From the NCBI GenBank assembly GCA_023953835.1, contig JAMLJB010000001.1:2515501-2579500 (forward strand): 64,000 bases of DNA. Direction: 5' to 3'. Positions 52,175 to 62,453 of the stretch are shown here, in pieces; the first letter of the stretch is position 1, and each line of letters begins with the position of its first letter. The stretch is from Rhizobiaceae bacterium. Its GTDB lineage: Bacteria > Pseudomonadota > Alphaproteobacteria > Rhizobiales > Rhizobiaceae. The notes under the pieces were generated by a model, which saw only the letters and a list, made by a program, of their open reading frames with translations, was not told the DNA's origin and made no database searches. Both the position numbers and the translations under genes were made by a program.

Positions 52175-52197
52175 TTATGTCAGTAGTATTGACATAA
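52175..52197. promoter_or_regulatory. MarR-type operator upstream of petP
   Basis: TTATGTCA-GTAGTAT-TGACATAA is a perfect 8-bp inverted repeat with a 7-base spacer, starting 10 bases upstream of the petP ATG. Size and position fit a MarR dimer site and autoregulation of the petP-petR-kinase operon. Confidence 0.7.
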
Positions 52198-52430
52198 TTG
52201 GGGCTTCGCTACAATTTTGCCAAGCTTTTGCATGGATTGCGACCGAAAAGCCCGGATACGCGACGGTTTCGTGCACAAATCATGTGCTTTTCGGTTCCGG
52301 AGCCTCGCTCCGCGGCGCCGCGGCGTTGCATCCGCCGGTTCGGCGGCCACAGGATCGTTTGACATTCGCCAGAATCAGGGTCTGATATCCGCGCCGGCAC
52401 TGGGCCGGTTTAGCGTGGAGGGAAGTGACG

Positions 52431-52718
52431 ATGGAAGCTTTGATGCCGATCATCGTGCAGGTTATCACCGGCATTCTGGGTGGACAGGCCGTGGGGGCAG
52501 CAATCTCCTCGGCAGTGATGGGACAACTGCCGAAAATCCTCAGCGGAGCCATCGGTGGCATCGGCGGGGCTACCATACTCGGCAGCCTTCTCGGTGGTGC
52601 GGATCCGGCTGCCGTTTCGGATGGCGCGCTCAACCTGAACAACATTCTTGGCGGCGCTGGCGGCGGCGCAATCCTCACCGCGATTGTCGGCCAGATCATG
52701 AAGGCCATGAACAAGTAG
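52431..52718 (+). CDS. Glycine-zipper small membrane protein, unknown
   Basis: 95 residues. Two hydrophobic, Gly/Ala/Ile-rich segments (IIVQVITGILGGQAVGAAIS and GGAGGGAILTAIVGQIM) flank a short polar loop. Many GxxxG spacings suggest helix-helix packing in a membrane. GGAGG precedes ATG 52431 at spacing 9; an in-frame GTG at 52425 is too close to it. It is monocistronic with a strong terminator. I recognise no family; a small structural or pore-forming protein is possible. Confidence 0.65.
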   Translation: MEALMPIIVQVITGILGGQAVGAAISSAVMGQLPKILSGAIGGIGGATILGSLLGGADPAAVSDGALNLNNILGGAGGGAILTAIVGQIMKAMNK

Positions 52719-52739
52719 CGCCGAAGCGAATATGTAAGG

Positions 52740-52771
52740 CGGGCGGTCGCTTGGCCGCCCGTTGTTTTTTT
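52740..52771 (+). terminator. Intrinsic terminator after the glycine-zipper gene
   Basis: CGGGCGG pairs with CCGCCCG around an 8-base loop, then TTGTTTTTTT. It separates the small gene from the MBL hydrolase. Confidence 0.85.
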
Positions 52772-52786
52772 GGAAGGATATGGAAA

Positions 52787-53431
52787 ATGGGCCGATTGAG
52801 CGCCGGGATCGTCCCCGTGACGCCGTTCCAGCAGAATTGCGCAATCCTGTTCGACGACGAAACGAAGGAAGGCGTGGTGGTCGACCCCGGCGGCGACGTG
52901 GACCGCATCGTCGAGGCGATCACGCAGAACGGGCTGACGATCCGTCAGATCTGGCTGACCCACGGCCATCTCGACCATGCGGGCGGCGCGATGGAACTGA
53001 AGGAGCGGCTGGGCGGCATCGAGATCATCGGTCCGCACAAGGACGACGCGCAGCTCCTGTCGAACATCGAGACCCAGTCCGAGCGCTACGGCATCGGCGG
53101 AACCATGCGCAATTGCACACCCGACCGCTACCTTGAAGAAGGCGACACCGTTTCCTTTGGCGACCACAGCTTCAAGGTGTTCCATTGCCCCGGTCACGCG
53201 CCGGGCCATGTCGTTTTCTTCAACGATGCGGCACGCTTCGCCCATGTCGGCGACGTGTTGTTCCACGGCTCCGTCGGGCGCACCGACCTGCCGGGCGGCA
53301 ACCATGAAACGCTGATCCGCATGATCAAGGAGAAGCTGCTGCCGCTTGGCGACGACATCGGCTTCCTGTGCGGGCACGGCCCCGGCAGCCGCTTCGGCGA
53401 CGAACGCCGCAGCAATCCGTATCTGGTTTGA
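52787..53431 (+). CDS. MBL-fold metallo-hydrolase, glyoxalase II-like
   Basis: 214 residues with the metal-binding [10 protein letters not shown] motif, a later His ([12 protein letters not shown]), the bridging Asp ([19 protein letters not shown]) and the final His (LCGHGPGS). Such proteins hydrolyse thioesters (hydroxyacylglutathione hydrolase-like, YcbL type) or related esters. Start at 52787 chosen because codons upstream lie beyond the terminator. It lies 4 bases before lgt, so the two are co-transcribed. Confidence 0.9.
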   Translation: MGRLSAGIVPVTPFQQNCAILFDDETKEGVVVDPGGDVDRIVEAITQNGLTIRQIWLTHGHLDHAGGAMELKERLGGIEIIGPHKDDAQLLSNIETQSERYGIGGTMRNCTPDRYLEEGDTVSFGDHSFKVFHCPGHAPGHVVFFNDAARFAHVGDVLFHGSVGRTDLPGGNHETLIRMIKEKLLPLGDDIGFLCGHGPGSRFGDERRSNPYLV

Positions 53432-53435
53432 ATCC

Positions 53436-54272
53436 ATGATGTTTCCCGCCGAACTGCCCTTTCCCGACATAGACCCGGTCATTGTCCAGCTCGGGCCGCT
53501 GGCAATTCACTGGTACGGCCTCGGCTATGTGGTCGGCATCCTGTTCGGCTGGTGGTACGCCAAGCGCCTGTGCACCGACACGCGGCTGTGGCCGAACGGC
53601 AAGTCGCCGATCAAGGCGACCGACATAGACGATTTGCTGGTGTGGGCCGCGCTCGGCATCGTGCTTGGCGGGCGCATCGGCTATATCCTCTTCTACGACC
53701 TGTCGCGCTATCTCGCCAATCCGTTCGACATATTCGCCGTGTGGCAAGGCGGCATGTCGTTCCATGGCGGCTTTCTCGGCGTGCTGATCGCGATGATCGT
53801 GTTCTCGCTCAAGCGCGGCCTGCCGATGCGCAGCCTGTTCGACGTCATCGCGCCCTCCGCCACGGTGGGCATCGGCCTCGTGCGCTGCACGAACTTCATC
53901 AATTCCGAGCTTTGGGGCCGCCCGACCGATGTGCCGTGGTCGATCGTTTTCCCGAATGGCGGGCCGTTCGCGCGGCATCCGAGCCAGCTCTACGAGGCGC
54001 TGCTGGAAGGCTTCGCGCTGTTCCTGCTGCTGCGCTACCTCACTCATGGCCGCCTGAGGCTTGCGACGCCGGGCTTCGTGGCCGGTGCCTTTGTCGCGGG
54101 CTATGGCTGCGCGCGCATTTTCGTCGAGTTCTTCCGCGAGCCCGACGTGCAGATCGGCTATCTGGCGGGCGGCTGGCTGACGATGGGCATGGTGTTGTCC
54201 GTGCCGCTGGTGCTGGTCGGCGTCGCGCTGATGGCGACGGCACGACCGGCGCGCGGCCAAATTCCGGCATGA
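53436..54272 (+). CDS. lgt: Prolipoprotein diacylglyceryl transferase
   Basis: 278 residues, seven membrane helices; first enzyme of lipoprotein maturation. Family motifs include [34 protein letters not shown] and [13 protein letters not shown]. In the signature loop the usual GRxxNFING reads [10 protein letters not shown]; the key Arg and Asn are kept. The MM start (53436) follows the MBL gene, and the stop overlaps the next gene (ATGA). Confidence 0.94.
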   Translation: MMFPAELPFPDIDPVIVQLGPLAIHWYGLGYVVGILFGWWYAKRLCTDTRLWPNGKSPIKATDIDDLLVWAALGIVLGGRIGYILFYDLSRYLANPFDIFAVWQGGMSFHGGFLGVLIAMIVFSLKRGLPMRSLFDVIAPSATVGIGLVRCTNFINSELWGRPTDVPWSIVFPNGGPFARHPSQLYEALLEGFALFLLLRYLTHGRLRLATPGFVAGAFVAGYGCARIFVEFFREPDVQIGYLAGGWLTMGMVLSVPLVLVGVALMATARPARGQIPA

Positions 54273-55342
54273 ACGGACTTGGCGCGAGGATCGCCGCGCT
54301 GATCCGTGCGAACGGGCCGATTTCCGTCAGCGACTACATGGCGCTGTGCCTGTTCGATCCCGAGCACGGATATTACACGACGCGCCAGCCCTTCGGGCGC
54401 GGCGGCGATTTCGTGACCGCGCCGGAAATCAGCCAGATGTTCGGGGAACTGTGCGCCGCATGGCTGGTGGCGGCATGGCGCGACCTCGGTGAACCGTGCG
54501 ACTGCCTCGTCGCGGAGATCGGCCCGGGACGCGGCACCATGATGAAGGACATGCTGCGCACACTTGCGCAGGTGGCGCCCGGCCTTGCCGGCAGCGTGCA
54601 CCTGATCGAGGCCAGTCCCCGCCTTGCCGCCGTGCAGAAAGAGACGCTGGAATCGTCAGGCGTTGCGGCGCGTTGGCACAGGACATTCGCCGACCTGCCC
54701 GAAGGCCCGCTTCTGCTGGTGGGCAACGAGTTGTTCGACGCGATCCCCGCGCGCCAGTATGTGCGCACCCGGGAAGGCTGGCGCGAGAGATGCATCGCGC
54801 TCGGCAAAGAGGATGCATTCGTGTTTGTGGCGGGAAGCGGGGGCATCGATCCCCGGCTGCTTCCGCCGGCGGCGTCGGATGCGCCCGAAGGCGCGATCTT
54901 CGAGGCATCGCCGGCGCGCGAGGCGCTGGTTCAGCAGATCGCGCTGCGCGTGGCGCAGGGCGGCGGCGCGGCGCTGTTCTTCGACTATGGCCATCTCGAA
55001 CCCGGCCTCGGCGATACGCTGCAGGCCGTGCTCGATCACCGCTACGACGACCCGCTCGCCCATCCCGGTCTCGCCGACCTGACGAGCCATGTCGATTTCG
55101 CGGCGCTGGCTGCGGCGGTGCGCGGCGCAGGGCTTGTCGCCCATCTTGCGACGCAGGGTCACTTCCTGCTGGCGATGGGCCTGCTGGAGCGGGCGGGCCG
55201 TCTCGGCGGTAACGCGTCTGAAACCGTTCGGGAGGAGTTGCGGCAGGCCGTGGAGCGGCTTGCCGGGCCGGACCGGATGGGCAATCTTTTCAAGGTGCTG
55301 GCGTTCAGTTCAGCAGCCAAGAAACCGGTCGGGTTTTCCTGA
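54269..55342 (+). CDS. SAM-dependent methyltransferase, MidA/NDUFAF7 family
   Basis: 357 residues. The SAM-binding motif is [16 protein letters not shown], with the family blocks [15 protein letters not shown] and [15 protein letters not shown]. The mitochondrial homologue dimethylates an arginine of complex I subunit NDUFS2; a similar role in respiratory complex I assembly is inferred here. Translationally coupled to lgt by a four-base overlap. Convergent with uvrB. Confidence 0.9.
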   Translation: MNGLGARIAALIRANGPISVSDYMALCLFDPEHGYYTTRQPFGRGGDFVTAPEISQMFGELCAAWLVAAWRDLGEPCDCLVAEIGPGRGTMMKDMLRTLAQVAPGLAGSVHLIEASPRLAAVQKETLESSGVAARWHRTFADLPEGPLLLVGNELFDAIPARQYVRTREGWRERCIALGKEDAFVFVAGSGGIDPRLLPPAASDAPEGAIFEASPAREALVQQIALRVAQGGGAALFFDYGHLEPGLGDTLQAVLDHRYDDPLAHPGLADLTSHVDFAALAAAVRGAGLVAHLATQGHFLLAMGLLERAGRLGGNASETVREELRQAVERLAGPDRMGNLFKVLAFSSAAKKPVGFS

Positions 55343-55346
55343 TCCC

Positions 55347-58112
55347 CTAGTGGCCCGGACGGCCCGTCTTGTGCGATTTGCGCCCCTGTGCCCGCTGGTC
55401 GGCGGGGTCCTCATATGAACCCGCGCCGATCTTCTCGCGCTTGACGGGCTTGACGCCCTCGACCGGCTTTTCGGTGCGGCCGACGGTCATTTCATCGAGC
55501 GTGTTCTTGCGGAACAGCGAGGTGCCTTCGTCCGCTGTGCGGTGGCGCGCAATGCCCTTGTTGTGTTTGCCTTTCTCGCGCCCGCTGGCGGGGCTTTGCG
55601 CCTCCACGTCGCGCGCCATCGGGTCGTCGGAAATCGCCAGTTCCATCTCGCGCAACCGCTTGATCTCGTCGCGCAGGCGCGCCGCCTTCTCGAAGTCGAG
55701 GTCGGCGGCGGCATCGCGCATCTGCTTGGTGAGCGCTTCGAGATGGGCGGTGAGGTTGTTGCCCATGAGCGCGCCTTCGTTTCCGGCAAGGCCGCTGATG
55801 TCGGCGCGCACATGGTCCTTCTCGTAGATCGAATCCAGTATGTCGGCGATGCGCGACTTCACGCTTTCCGGCGTGATGCCGTGTTCGGCATTGTAGGCGA
55901 GCTGCTTTTCGCGGCGGCGATTGGTTTCCGCCATCGCGCGTTCCATCGAGCCGGTGATCGCGTCGGCATAGAGGATGACCTTTCCGTCCACATTGCGCGC
56001 CGCGCGCCCGATGGTCTGGATCAGCGAGGTTTCGGAACGCAGGAAGCCTTCCTTGTCGGCGTCGAGGATCGCTACGAAGCCGCATTCGGGAATGTCGAGG
56101 CCCTCGCGCAAGAGGTTGATGCCGACCAGCACGTCGAACGCGCCGAGCCGCAGGTCGCGGATGATCTCGATGCGCTCCAGCGTGTCGATGTCGGAGTGCA
56201 TGTAGCGAACGCGGATGCCCTGTTCGTGCAGATATTCAGTGAGGTCCTCGGCCATGCGCTTGGTCAGCACCGTGACCAGCGTGCGATAGCCTTTCGCCGT
56301 GGTTTCGCGGATTTCGCCCACGACGTCGTCCACCTGCGTCTTGGCGGGCCGAACCTCGACCGGGGGATCGATAAGGCCGGTGGGGCGGATGACCTGCTCG
56401 GCGAACACGCCGCCCGACTGCTCCATTTCCCAGCCGCCGGGCGTCGCCGAAACGGCGACGGTGAGCGGGCGCATGGCGTCCCACTCCTCGAAGCGCAGCG
56501 GCCTGTTGTCCATGCAGGAGGGCAGGCGGAATCCATATTCCGCCAGCGTCGCCTTGCGCCGGAAGTCGCCGCGATACATGCCGCCGATCTGCGGTACGGT
56601 GACGTGGCTTTCGTCGATGAAGATCAGCGCATTGTCGGGCACATATTCGAACAGGGTGGGCGGCGGCTCGCCCGGCGCGCGGCCCGTCAGATAGCGCGAA
56701 TAGTTTTCGATGCCCGCGCAGGAGCCGGTGGCCTCCAGCATTTCGAGGTCGAAGCGCGTGCGCTGCTCCAGCCTTTGCGCCTCCAGCAAACGCCCTGCCT
56801 TTTCAAGCTCTTGCAGGCGGCCTTGCAGCTCTTCCTTGATGGACTTGATAGCTTGATTCAAGGTCGGGCGCGGGGTCACATAATGCGAGTTCGCATAGAT
56901 CTTGACGCTTTTCAGGTCCATCGTCTTGTGGCCGGTCAGCGGGTCGAACTCGGTGATTGCCTCGATCTCATCGCCGAAAAGCGAGATGCGCCAGGCGCGA
57001 TCCTCAAGGTGGGCCGGAAAGATTTCGATGGTGTCGCCGCGCACGCGGAAGGAGCCGCGCACGAAGTTCACGTCCTGCCGCTTGTATTGCTGCGCCACGA
57101 GATCGGCGAGCAATTGCCGCTGGTCGAGCCGGTCGCCGATCTGCATCTGGAAGGTCATGGCAGTGTAGGTCTCGACCGAACCGATACCGTAGATGCAGGA
57201 GACGGAAGCGACGATGATGACGTCGTCGCGCTCGAGCAACGAGCGGGTGGCCGAGTGGCGCATCCGGTCGATCTGCTCGTTGATGGAGGATTCCTTCTCG
57301 ATATAGGTGTCGGTGCGCGGAACGTAGGCCTCGGGCTGGTAATAGTCGTAATAGGAAACGAAGTATTCCACCGCGTTTTCGGGGAAGAAGTTCTTGAACT
57401 CGCCGTAGAGTTGCGCCGCGAGCGTCTTGTTGGGTGCGAGGATCAGGGCAGGGCGCTGCGTCTGTTCGATCACCTTTGCCATGGTGAAGGTCTTGCCGGA
57501 GCCGGTCACGCCAAGCAGCACCTGGCTGCGCTCATGTGCGTTGACGCCTTCGACCAGATCGCGGATCGCGGTGGGCTGGTCGCCCGCCGGCTGGTACTCC
57601 GACACCATCTGGATTTCGATGCCGCCTTCGGACTTGTCCGGCCGCGCGGGGCGATGCGGCGTCCAGACCTGGCCGTTCTTGTGCAGCGGGTTGCCGGATT
57701 CGATCAGCGCCGAAAGCGCGGCCACCGTGGCGGTGATGCCGCTGTTGGAAATGGTCTCCGCATCTTCCAGCGCGATGTCGAGACCCGCGACAGGATTGAG
57801 CCCGGCAGCGGCGCGCTCGCGCGCGCTGGCCGCGCCGCCCATCGACGTGCCGCGCCCTGTGCGGGTGGGCGCTGCCGAACGTTCGGGAATTTTCTTCGGC
57901 TGTTTTGCGCGGCTCTTTCCCTGCTCTTCAGCTTCGCGCTCGATCTGTTCGGCCCAGCCGGAGACAGGCCCTTTCAGCGGTGCGCCGGTGAGCGCGGGCT
58001 GCGGCGCTTCGCCGAAGCCGTCCAGCGGCTCGGATGCGTCGCTGTAGTCGGTGAGCGGGCTGCCACGCTTGCGCGGAGCGGACGCGGTCTTGCTGTCGGA
58101 CGATTTGGCCAT
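55347..58112 (-). CDS. uvrB: Excinuclease ABC subunit B with terminal extensions
   Basis: 921 residues; damage-verification helicase of nucleotide excision repair. Walker A is GVTGSGKTF (about 200-208), the beta-hairpin [20 protein letters not shown], helicase motif II FIDESHV, motif [10 protein letters not shown] and the C-terminal UVR motif [14 protein letters not shown]. It exceeds the usual ~670-700 residues by an N-terminal charged extension of about 165 residues and a C-terminal Lys/Arg-rich tail of about 85. Start at 58112. Confidence 0.94.
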   Translation of the reverse strand: MAKSSDSKTASAPRKRGSPLTDYSDASEPLDGFGEAPQPALTGAPLKGPVSGWAEQIEREAEEQGKSRAKQPKKIPERSAAPTRTGRGTSMGGAASARERAAAGLNPVAGLDIALEDAETISNSGITATVAALSALIESGNPLHKNGQVWTPHRPARPDKSEGGIEIQMVSEYQPAGDQPTAIRDLVEGVNAHERSQVLLGVTGSGKTFTMAKVIEQTQRPALILAPNKTLAAQLYGEFKNFFPENAVEYFVSYYDYYQPEAYVPRTDTYIEKESSINEQIDRMRHSATRSLLERDDVIIVASVSCIYGIGSVETYTAMTFQMQIGDRLDQRQLLADLVAQQYKRQDVNFVRGSFRVRGDTIEIFPAHLEDRAWRISLFGDEIEAITEFDPLTGHKTMDLKSVKIYANSHYVTPRPTLNQAIKSIKEELQGRLQELEKAGRLLEAQRLEQRTRFDLEMLEATGSCAGIENYSRYLTGRAPGEPPPTLFEYVPDNALIFIDESHVTVPQIGGMYRGDFRRKATLAEYGFRLPSCMDNRPLRFEEWDAMRPLTVAVSATPGGWEMEQSGGVFAEQVIRPTGLIDPPVEVRPAKTQVDDVVGEIRETTAKGYRTLVTVLTKRMAEDLTEYLHEQGIRVRYMHSDIDTLERIEIIRDLRLGAFDVLVGINLLREGLDIPECGFVAILDADKEGFLRSETSLIQTIGRAARNVDGKVILYADAITGSMERAMAETNRRREKQLAYNAEHGITPESVKSRIADILDSIYEKDHVRADISGLAGNEGALMGNNLTAHLEALTKQMRDAAADLDFEKAARLRDEIKRLREMELAISDDPMARDVEAQSPASGREKGKHNKGIARHRTADEGTSLFRKNTLDEMTVGRTEKPVEGVKPVKREKIGAGSYEDPADQRAQGRKSHKTGRPGH

Positions 58113-58209
58113 TGCGTGAATATGGGCAGAGTCAGGCAAAATGGAAAGGGCGCGCGACAATTGCTGCGCCGCCACTGTCGGCCTGCTGACACAAGGTTGT
58201 CAGGAAGTT

Positions 58210-58545
58210 TCAGCCGTAGCGCAGCTTGAGGCCGAGGATGGTGACCACGAATATCAACGTGATGCCATTGGCAAAGACGATCGGGAAAGAACCGATGAAA
58301 AGGCCGTAGACGAACCAGAGGAACACGCCGGTCGCCAGAGTGGCGTTGGTGCCGAGCGAGATGTCGTGCGTGCGTCGCTCACGCAGGATTTTTACGATCT
58401 GCGGCAGCCAGGCAAGCGTGGTGAGCATCGCTGCGACCGAACCGATGAGTTCAACTGAAGCGGACAAGGACGGAACTTTCAGAGAGGGATTGCGCGGCGC
58501 AGCATATGACTGAATCGAGATCGCTTTGGAAGTGAATTTCCTCAT
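58210..58545 (-). CDS. SemiSWEET/PQ-loop sugar transporter
   Basis: 111 residues at most; three membrane helices with the PQ motif (LTTLAWLPQIVKIL), THDISLGTNATLATGVFLW and the final helix ending LGLKLRYG. SemiSWEETs dimerise to move sugars by facilitated diffusion. The first ~28 residues are not family-like, and no ribosome site decides the start; a start nearer residue 27 (before SASVELIGS) would give the usual length of about 85. Confidence 0.82.
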   Translation of the reverse strand: MRKFTSKAISIQSYAAPRNPSLKVPSLSASVELIGSVAAMLTTLAWLPQIVKILRERRTHDISLGTNATLATGVFLWFVYGLFIGSFPIVFANGITLIFVVTILGLKLRYG

Positions 58546-58594
58546 CAGGTATAAACAGAGCGTGATTGTGGTTTATCGGGGCCCGATCCTTGGC

Positions 58595-59203
58595 TCAGGC
58601 GTCCCTTTTCCGAAGTTCGAAGAAGAAGAGGAAAATCGACAGCGCGACGGCGAGGTACAGGAAGCTTTCCTTGAGGAATGAACGCCAGCGCTCATAGCGG
58701 TCGTTGAGCGCCGACAGCGTGTTGATGCGCGCCTGGTTGTCCGTGACCCGCGACAATGCTTCCGCGACAAGTCCGTTTTCGAAATCCTGCAGGCTGTTGA
58801 CGGCTTCCGGCGTGTCGTAGCCGGTGTGCACCATGTCCTCATAGGGCTTCATCCGGTCGTCCCAGCCCGAGGGATGCAGGATCGCCGCAGCGCGGCGCAG
58901 CGAGCCCATGGAGGCCGATTGCGAGCGGTAGAGTTGGTCGCCGACATAGCGCAGCTTCATGTCCGCCGAGAGCGCGGCCAGCGTGATGTTGAGCGTGGCG
59001 CGCGACAATTCGTTCGCCTGGAACAGCGTCACGAAACGGGTGAGGTCGTCGTTCTGGACTTCAAGCTCGGATATTTCGGACCGGACCGGCTGCTGCCAAT
59101 TGTCGAGCACGCGATAGACCACGTTGCCGCTGATCCATGAGCCGATGGAAGGCAGCGCGAGAATGAGCGAGACAAGAAGGGCCGAGCGGTTCATCCCGGA
59201 CAT
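58595..59203 (-). CDS. Membrane protein of unknown function
   Basis: 202 residues: an N-terminal helix (SALLVSLILALPSIGSWISG), a helical extracytoplasmic domain of about 140 residues and a C-terminal helix (FLYLAVALSIFLFFFE) followed by a basic end. The middle is rich in Leu, Arg, Asn and Asp without a recognisable motif. Transcribed in the same direction as the coiled-coil gene upstream of it (80 bases between them), so they may be co-transcribed. Family unknown. Confidence 0.65.
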   Translation of the reverse strand: MSGMNRSALLVSLILALPSIGSWISGNVVYRVLDNWQQPVRSEISELEVQNDDLTRFVTLFQANELSRATLNITLAALSADMKLRYVGDQLYRSQSASMGSLRRAAAILHPSGWDDRMKPYEDMVHTGYDTPEAVNSLQDFENGLVAEALSRVTDNQARINTLSALNDRYERWRSFLKESFLYLAVALSIFLFFFELRKRDA

Positions 59204-59282
59204 CTTTGTCCTGTCTCTTGGCGGGTTTGTCTATCGGGAAAGAGAGGACTCCCCGCGGGAATCATCCTCTTTTCCCTCTACA

Positions 59283-60632
59283 TCAGGCCGCGTTGCGGGT
59301 GTCCGCCTTGCGGCGCTTGGTACCCTTGGCCGCCTTGGCCTTTATCTCGGCGGCGTGCTCGAGGCTCTGCTTCAGCACCTTCACCTGGTTTGCCTGTCCG
59401 TTGGCGGAGTTCGCCTGTCCGTTGGTGGATATCTTCGGCTGAGGCGCGGGAAGCGAGGGAGTTTTCGTGGCCTCGACCGGCTCATGGACTGGACCGTGCC
59501 CGACAGGTGAGAGCTTGTGCTCAAGGATGCGGCGCTCCGCCTCGGCCTCGTTGAGGCGCGTTTCCAGCAGGCTGAGCTGGCTCGCCTTTTCGGCCTGATC
59601 CGCCTTGGCGGTCTGGAGCCGCGCGGTCAACTGCGCGGTCTCTGATTTCATGCACTGGAGTTCGGTGCTGTAGCGGCGGTCGCGATCGGCAATGTCCTGC
59701 TCGGCGGTGTGCAGCGTCGCAAGCGTCTCGGACAGGCGTGCTTCGAGCGCATCGTTCTGCTTTTGCAGCCGCAGCAACTCGGCCTCGCCAATGCTGAGCC
59801 GCGTCGACGCGTCGGAAGCGCGTGCCGATTCCGAGGAGAGGAGGTTCTGGGTTTCATCCAGCTTGCGGCGGTATTCAGCGGCTTTCTGTTGGGAAACGTC
59901 AAGGTCGAGCCGCAGCACAACATTTTTCTCGCGCAGCGATTCCACCTCGCGATTCAACCGTTCGATGTCCACCGTCTGTGCGGTGATCTGGAGCTGCATC
60001 TCGCTTCGCAGGCTTTCGCGCGAGGAAAGCTGGCTCTTTGTTTCGACGGCTTCGAGCCGGGCATCGTTCAGCCCGGTGCGCAAAAGCTCGAACTCCTGCG
60101 CAATGCGCTGCTCGCGCACCTTGTGCGACTCGATGGTGGCTTCCTGCCGCTCCCGCAGGCGTTCCAGCTTGTCGACCTGCTCTTCAAGGCGGCGCTTTTC
60201 GGCTGAAAGCTTGGAGTTCGAAATTTCAAGGTCGGACAGCCGCGCGATGTCGGCGGCGCAATCGTCGAGGAAGGAGCGGCCATGCGTGTGGCTGGCGATC
60301 ACCGCCGCGAAGGCCTGCCCGATCTTGAACAGTTCGTCGCGTGCAGTGCGGTGTGATTCATCGAAAGCCTGGAAGGCTGACATGCGCGCCTGGGCATGAA
60401 TCGACAGATCCGAGTCCTGTTGCGCCGAGCCGATCGGCTCGAGCGCGTTTTCTTCCGATCCGGTTGCGATCTGTGTGTTGTCTGCCTGAACCGTGGCGCC
60501 GTCCTGCGCCTTGGCATCGACCGGATCGTTCGAGATGATTTCGTTGAACGCGTTCTCCATCTCGTCATCGAGATTGACCAACGCTTTTTCCAGAGGGTCC
60601 TTCCGAGAGAACAATTCCCCAAGATTTATCAT
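59283..60632 (-). CDS. Long coiled-coil protein of unknown function
   Basis: 449 residues, soluble. Residues about 110-360 are almost wholly heptad-like (many E, Q, R, L, A; no Pro), indicating a long coiled coil. An acidic head (about 1-70) precedes it, and a Pro/Gln linker then a basic tail (KAAKGTKRRKADTRNAA) ends it. It could be a structural or DNA-associated scaffold. The basic tail might contact nucleic acid or membrane; both are inferences. No family recognised. Confidence 0.7.
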   Translation of the reverse strand: MINLGELFSRKDPLEKALVNLDDEMENAFNEIISNDPVDAKAQDGATVQADNTQIATGSEENALEPIGSAQQDSDLSIHAQARMSAFQAFDESHRTARDELFKIGQAFAAVIASHTHGRSFLDDCAADIARLSDLEISNSKLSAEKRRLEEQVDKLERLRERQEATIESHKVREQRIAQEFELLRTGLNDARLEAVETKSQLSSRESLRSEMQLQITAQTVDIERLNREVESLREKNVVLRLDLDVSQQKAAEYRRKLDETQNLLSSESARASDASTRLSIGEAELLRLQKQNDALEARLSETLATLHTAEQDIADRDRRYSTELQCMKSETAQLTARLQTAKADQAEKASQLSLLETRLNEAEAERRILEHKLSPVGHGPVHEPVEATKTPSLPAPQPKISTNGQANSANGQANQVKVLKQSLEHAAEIKAKAAKGTKRRKADTRNAA

Positions 60633-60830
60633 GACACGGCCGTTTTCTCTTGCACTCGGTTGGCTACATATTTAATCTAATTAAAGGACGATCTTGTCCG
60701 ATTCTGACGCTGATGAACTTCCACTCGGCTGTCCATAACACGTTATTCTGATTCTGCATCATCTTTGCGATGTAACCTTTGGTCAATGAGATAGCTGCAA
60801 GCTATACCTTTGGCGAGTAGAAGGTTGCAT

Positions 60831-62453
60831 ATGGCAGGCATTTCCCGCAACGGGGCAGTGGGCAGGCGGGTGATTCTCGGGGCGGCGCTGCTGTGCGGCG
60901 CGGGCCTTTGGGCAGGCTCCACGCTCGCCCGGCTGGCGCGGGGGCCGAGCGGTTCCAAGGACCTCGGGCGGGTGGCGGATGCGGACGGCTTCGGGCTTGC
61001 GGCGCAAGGGTCCGGCCCTCGACCGCCTTATGATCCGGCCTTGGCGTGGAAGATGAAGGGGGGCGCGCTGAACGACGCCAGCGCCCTTTCGCGCACCCCG
61101 GTCTATGGCGTCGTGCAGGTCGCTTCGGAAGAGGATGTCGCCGCCGCCCTGGCCTTCGCGCGGGCCAACGGGCTGAAGGTTTCGATGGCTGCCGTGCGCC
61201 ACTCAATGGGCGGACAGGCCTTCGACGACGACGCGCTCGTGCTCGACATGATGGCGTTCAACGGCATCGAGGTGGACGAAAAGTCGCGCACCGTGACCGT
61301 GCGGCCGGGTGCGACATGGCACGAAATACAGAATCGGCTGCATCCGCGATTCGCGGTGAAGGCGATGCAATCGACCGATATTTTCTCCGTCGGCGGTTCA
61401 CTGTCAGTAAACGCGCACGGCATGGACCATCAGGTCGGCTCCATCGCGGGGACCGTGCGCCGGCTGCGGGTGATGCTGGCAGACGGATCGGTCGTGACCT
61501 GTTCGCGAAATGAGAATGTCGATCTTTTCCGGCATGTGATCGGAGGCTACGGCCTGTTCGGCGTGATCCTGTCGGCCGAACTCGACATTGCCGACAATGC
61601 CGTCTACCGCACCTCGCGCGAGATCATCAGTGCGGCGGATTTTCCGGCCTTCTTCGCGCGGGAGCTGGAGCCCGATCCGAATGTCGGGCTGTTCTACGGG
61701 CATCTTTCCACCGCGCCCGGCAATTTCCTTCAGGACATGATCGTCTATCGCTACGACAAGGTCGCGGACAGGGCGCCCGCCGACATGCCCGCGCTCGACG
61801 CGCCGGGTGCCGTCGGCGTCAAGCGCATCATCATGAACATGGCGAAATGGGGCGGGCCGTTCCAGGAGTTCAAATGGTTCAGCGAAAAGACGCTCGAACC
61901 ACGCTTTGAAAGCTGCACGGTGCCGAGGACGGCGGCGATGGGCGAGGGCGAGGCGTGCCTCGTGTCCCGCAACAATCCGATGCACGATTCCGTGCCCTAT
62001 CTGTTCAACGACCTGTCGGGCGAAACCGATATACTGCACGAATATTTCATACCGCGCGGGACCTATGGCGGATTCATCGAAGGCGCGCGCGAGGTGCTGT
62101 CGGCGCAGGATCTGCCGGTGCTCAACGCCTCGATCAGGATCGTGCATCAGGAGGACATTGCGCTCAACTATGCGCCTGCGCCGGCCTTCTCGCTGGTGCT
62201 CTATGTCAACCAGCCGACGACGGAGGAGGGCAACCGCCGGATGCGGGACCTGACGCGCAGGCTGGTCGACCTGACACTGGCGCATGGCGGACGGTTTTTC
62301 CTGCCCTACCAGCTTCACTATACGGGCGCGCAATTGCTGGCGTCCTACCCGGAAATGCCGGGTTTCCTTGCCGCCAAGCTGCGCTACGATCCCGGCGAGC
62401 TTTTCACATCCACCTTCTATCGCGCGCTCAAGGCGCTATCGGGGACAGCATGA
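60831..62453 (+). CDS. Membrane-anchored FAD-dependent oxidoreductase
   Basis: 540 residues. An N-terminal Arg-Arg then hydrophobic segment (RRVILGAALLCGAGLWAG) may be a signal anchor or Tat-like export signal. An FAD_binding_4 (PCMH) domain follows: GVVQVASEEDVAAALAFAR, VRHSMGGQ (the His position used for covalent FAD in vanillyl-alcohol-oxidase relatives), VRPGATWHEIQ and GGYGLFGVILSAEL. The C-terminal half is less familiar. Start at ATG 60831, with AGAAGG upstream. Overlaps the next gene by four bases. Confidence 0.85.
   Translation: MAGISRNGAVGRRVILGAALLCGAGLWAGSTLARLARGPSGSKDLGRVADADGFGLAAQGSGPRPPYDPALAWKMKGGALNDASALSRTPVYGVVQVASEEDVAAALAFARANGLKVSMAAVRHSMGGQAFDDDALVLDMMAFNGIEVDEKSRTVTVRPGATWHEIQNRLHPRFAVKAMQSTDIFSVGGSLSVNAHGMDHQVGSIAGTVRRLRVMLADGSVVTCSRNENVDLFRHVIGGYGLFGVILSAELDIADNAVYRTSREIISAADFPAFFARELEPDPNVGLFYGHLSTAPGNFLQDMIVYRYDKVADRAPADMPALDAPGAVGVKRIIMNMAKWGGPFQEFKWFSEKTLEPRFESCTVPRTAAMGEGEACLVSRNNPMHDSVPYLFNDLSGETDILHEYFIPRGTYGGFIEGAREVLSAQDLPVLNASIRIVHQEDIALNYAPAPAFSLVLYVNQPTTEEGNRRMRDLTRRLVDLTLAHGGRFFLPYQLHYTGAQLLASYPEMPGFLAAKLRYDPGELFTSTFYRALKALSGTA

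Noticed and set aside
55542..58229. An 895-codon plus-strand frame opposite uvrB
   Set aside because: Mirror of the uvrB codon pattern; no ribosome site or domain, and uvrB is unambiguous.
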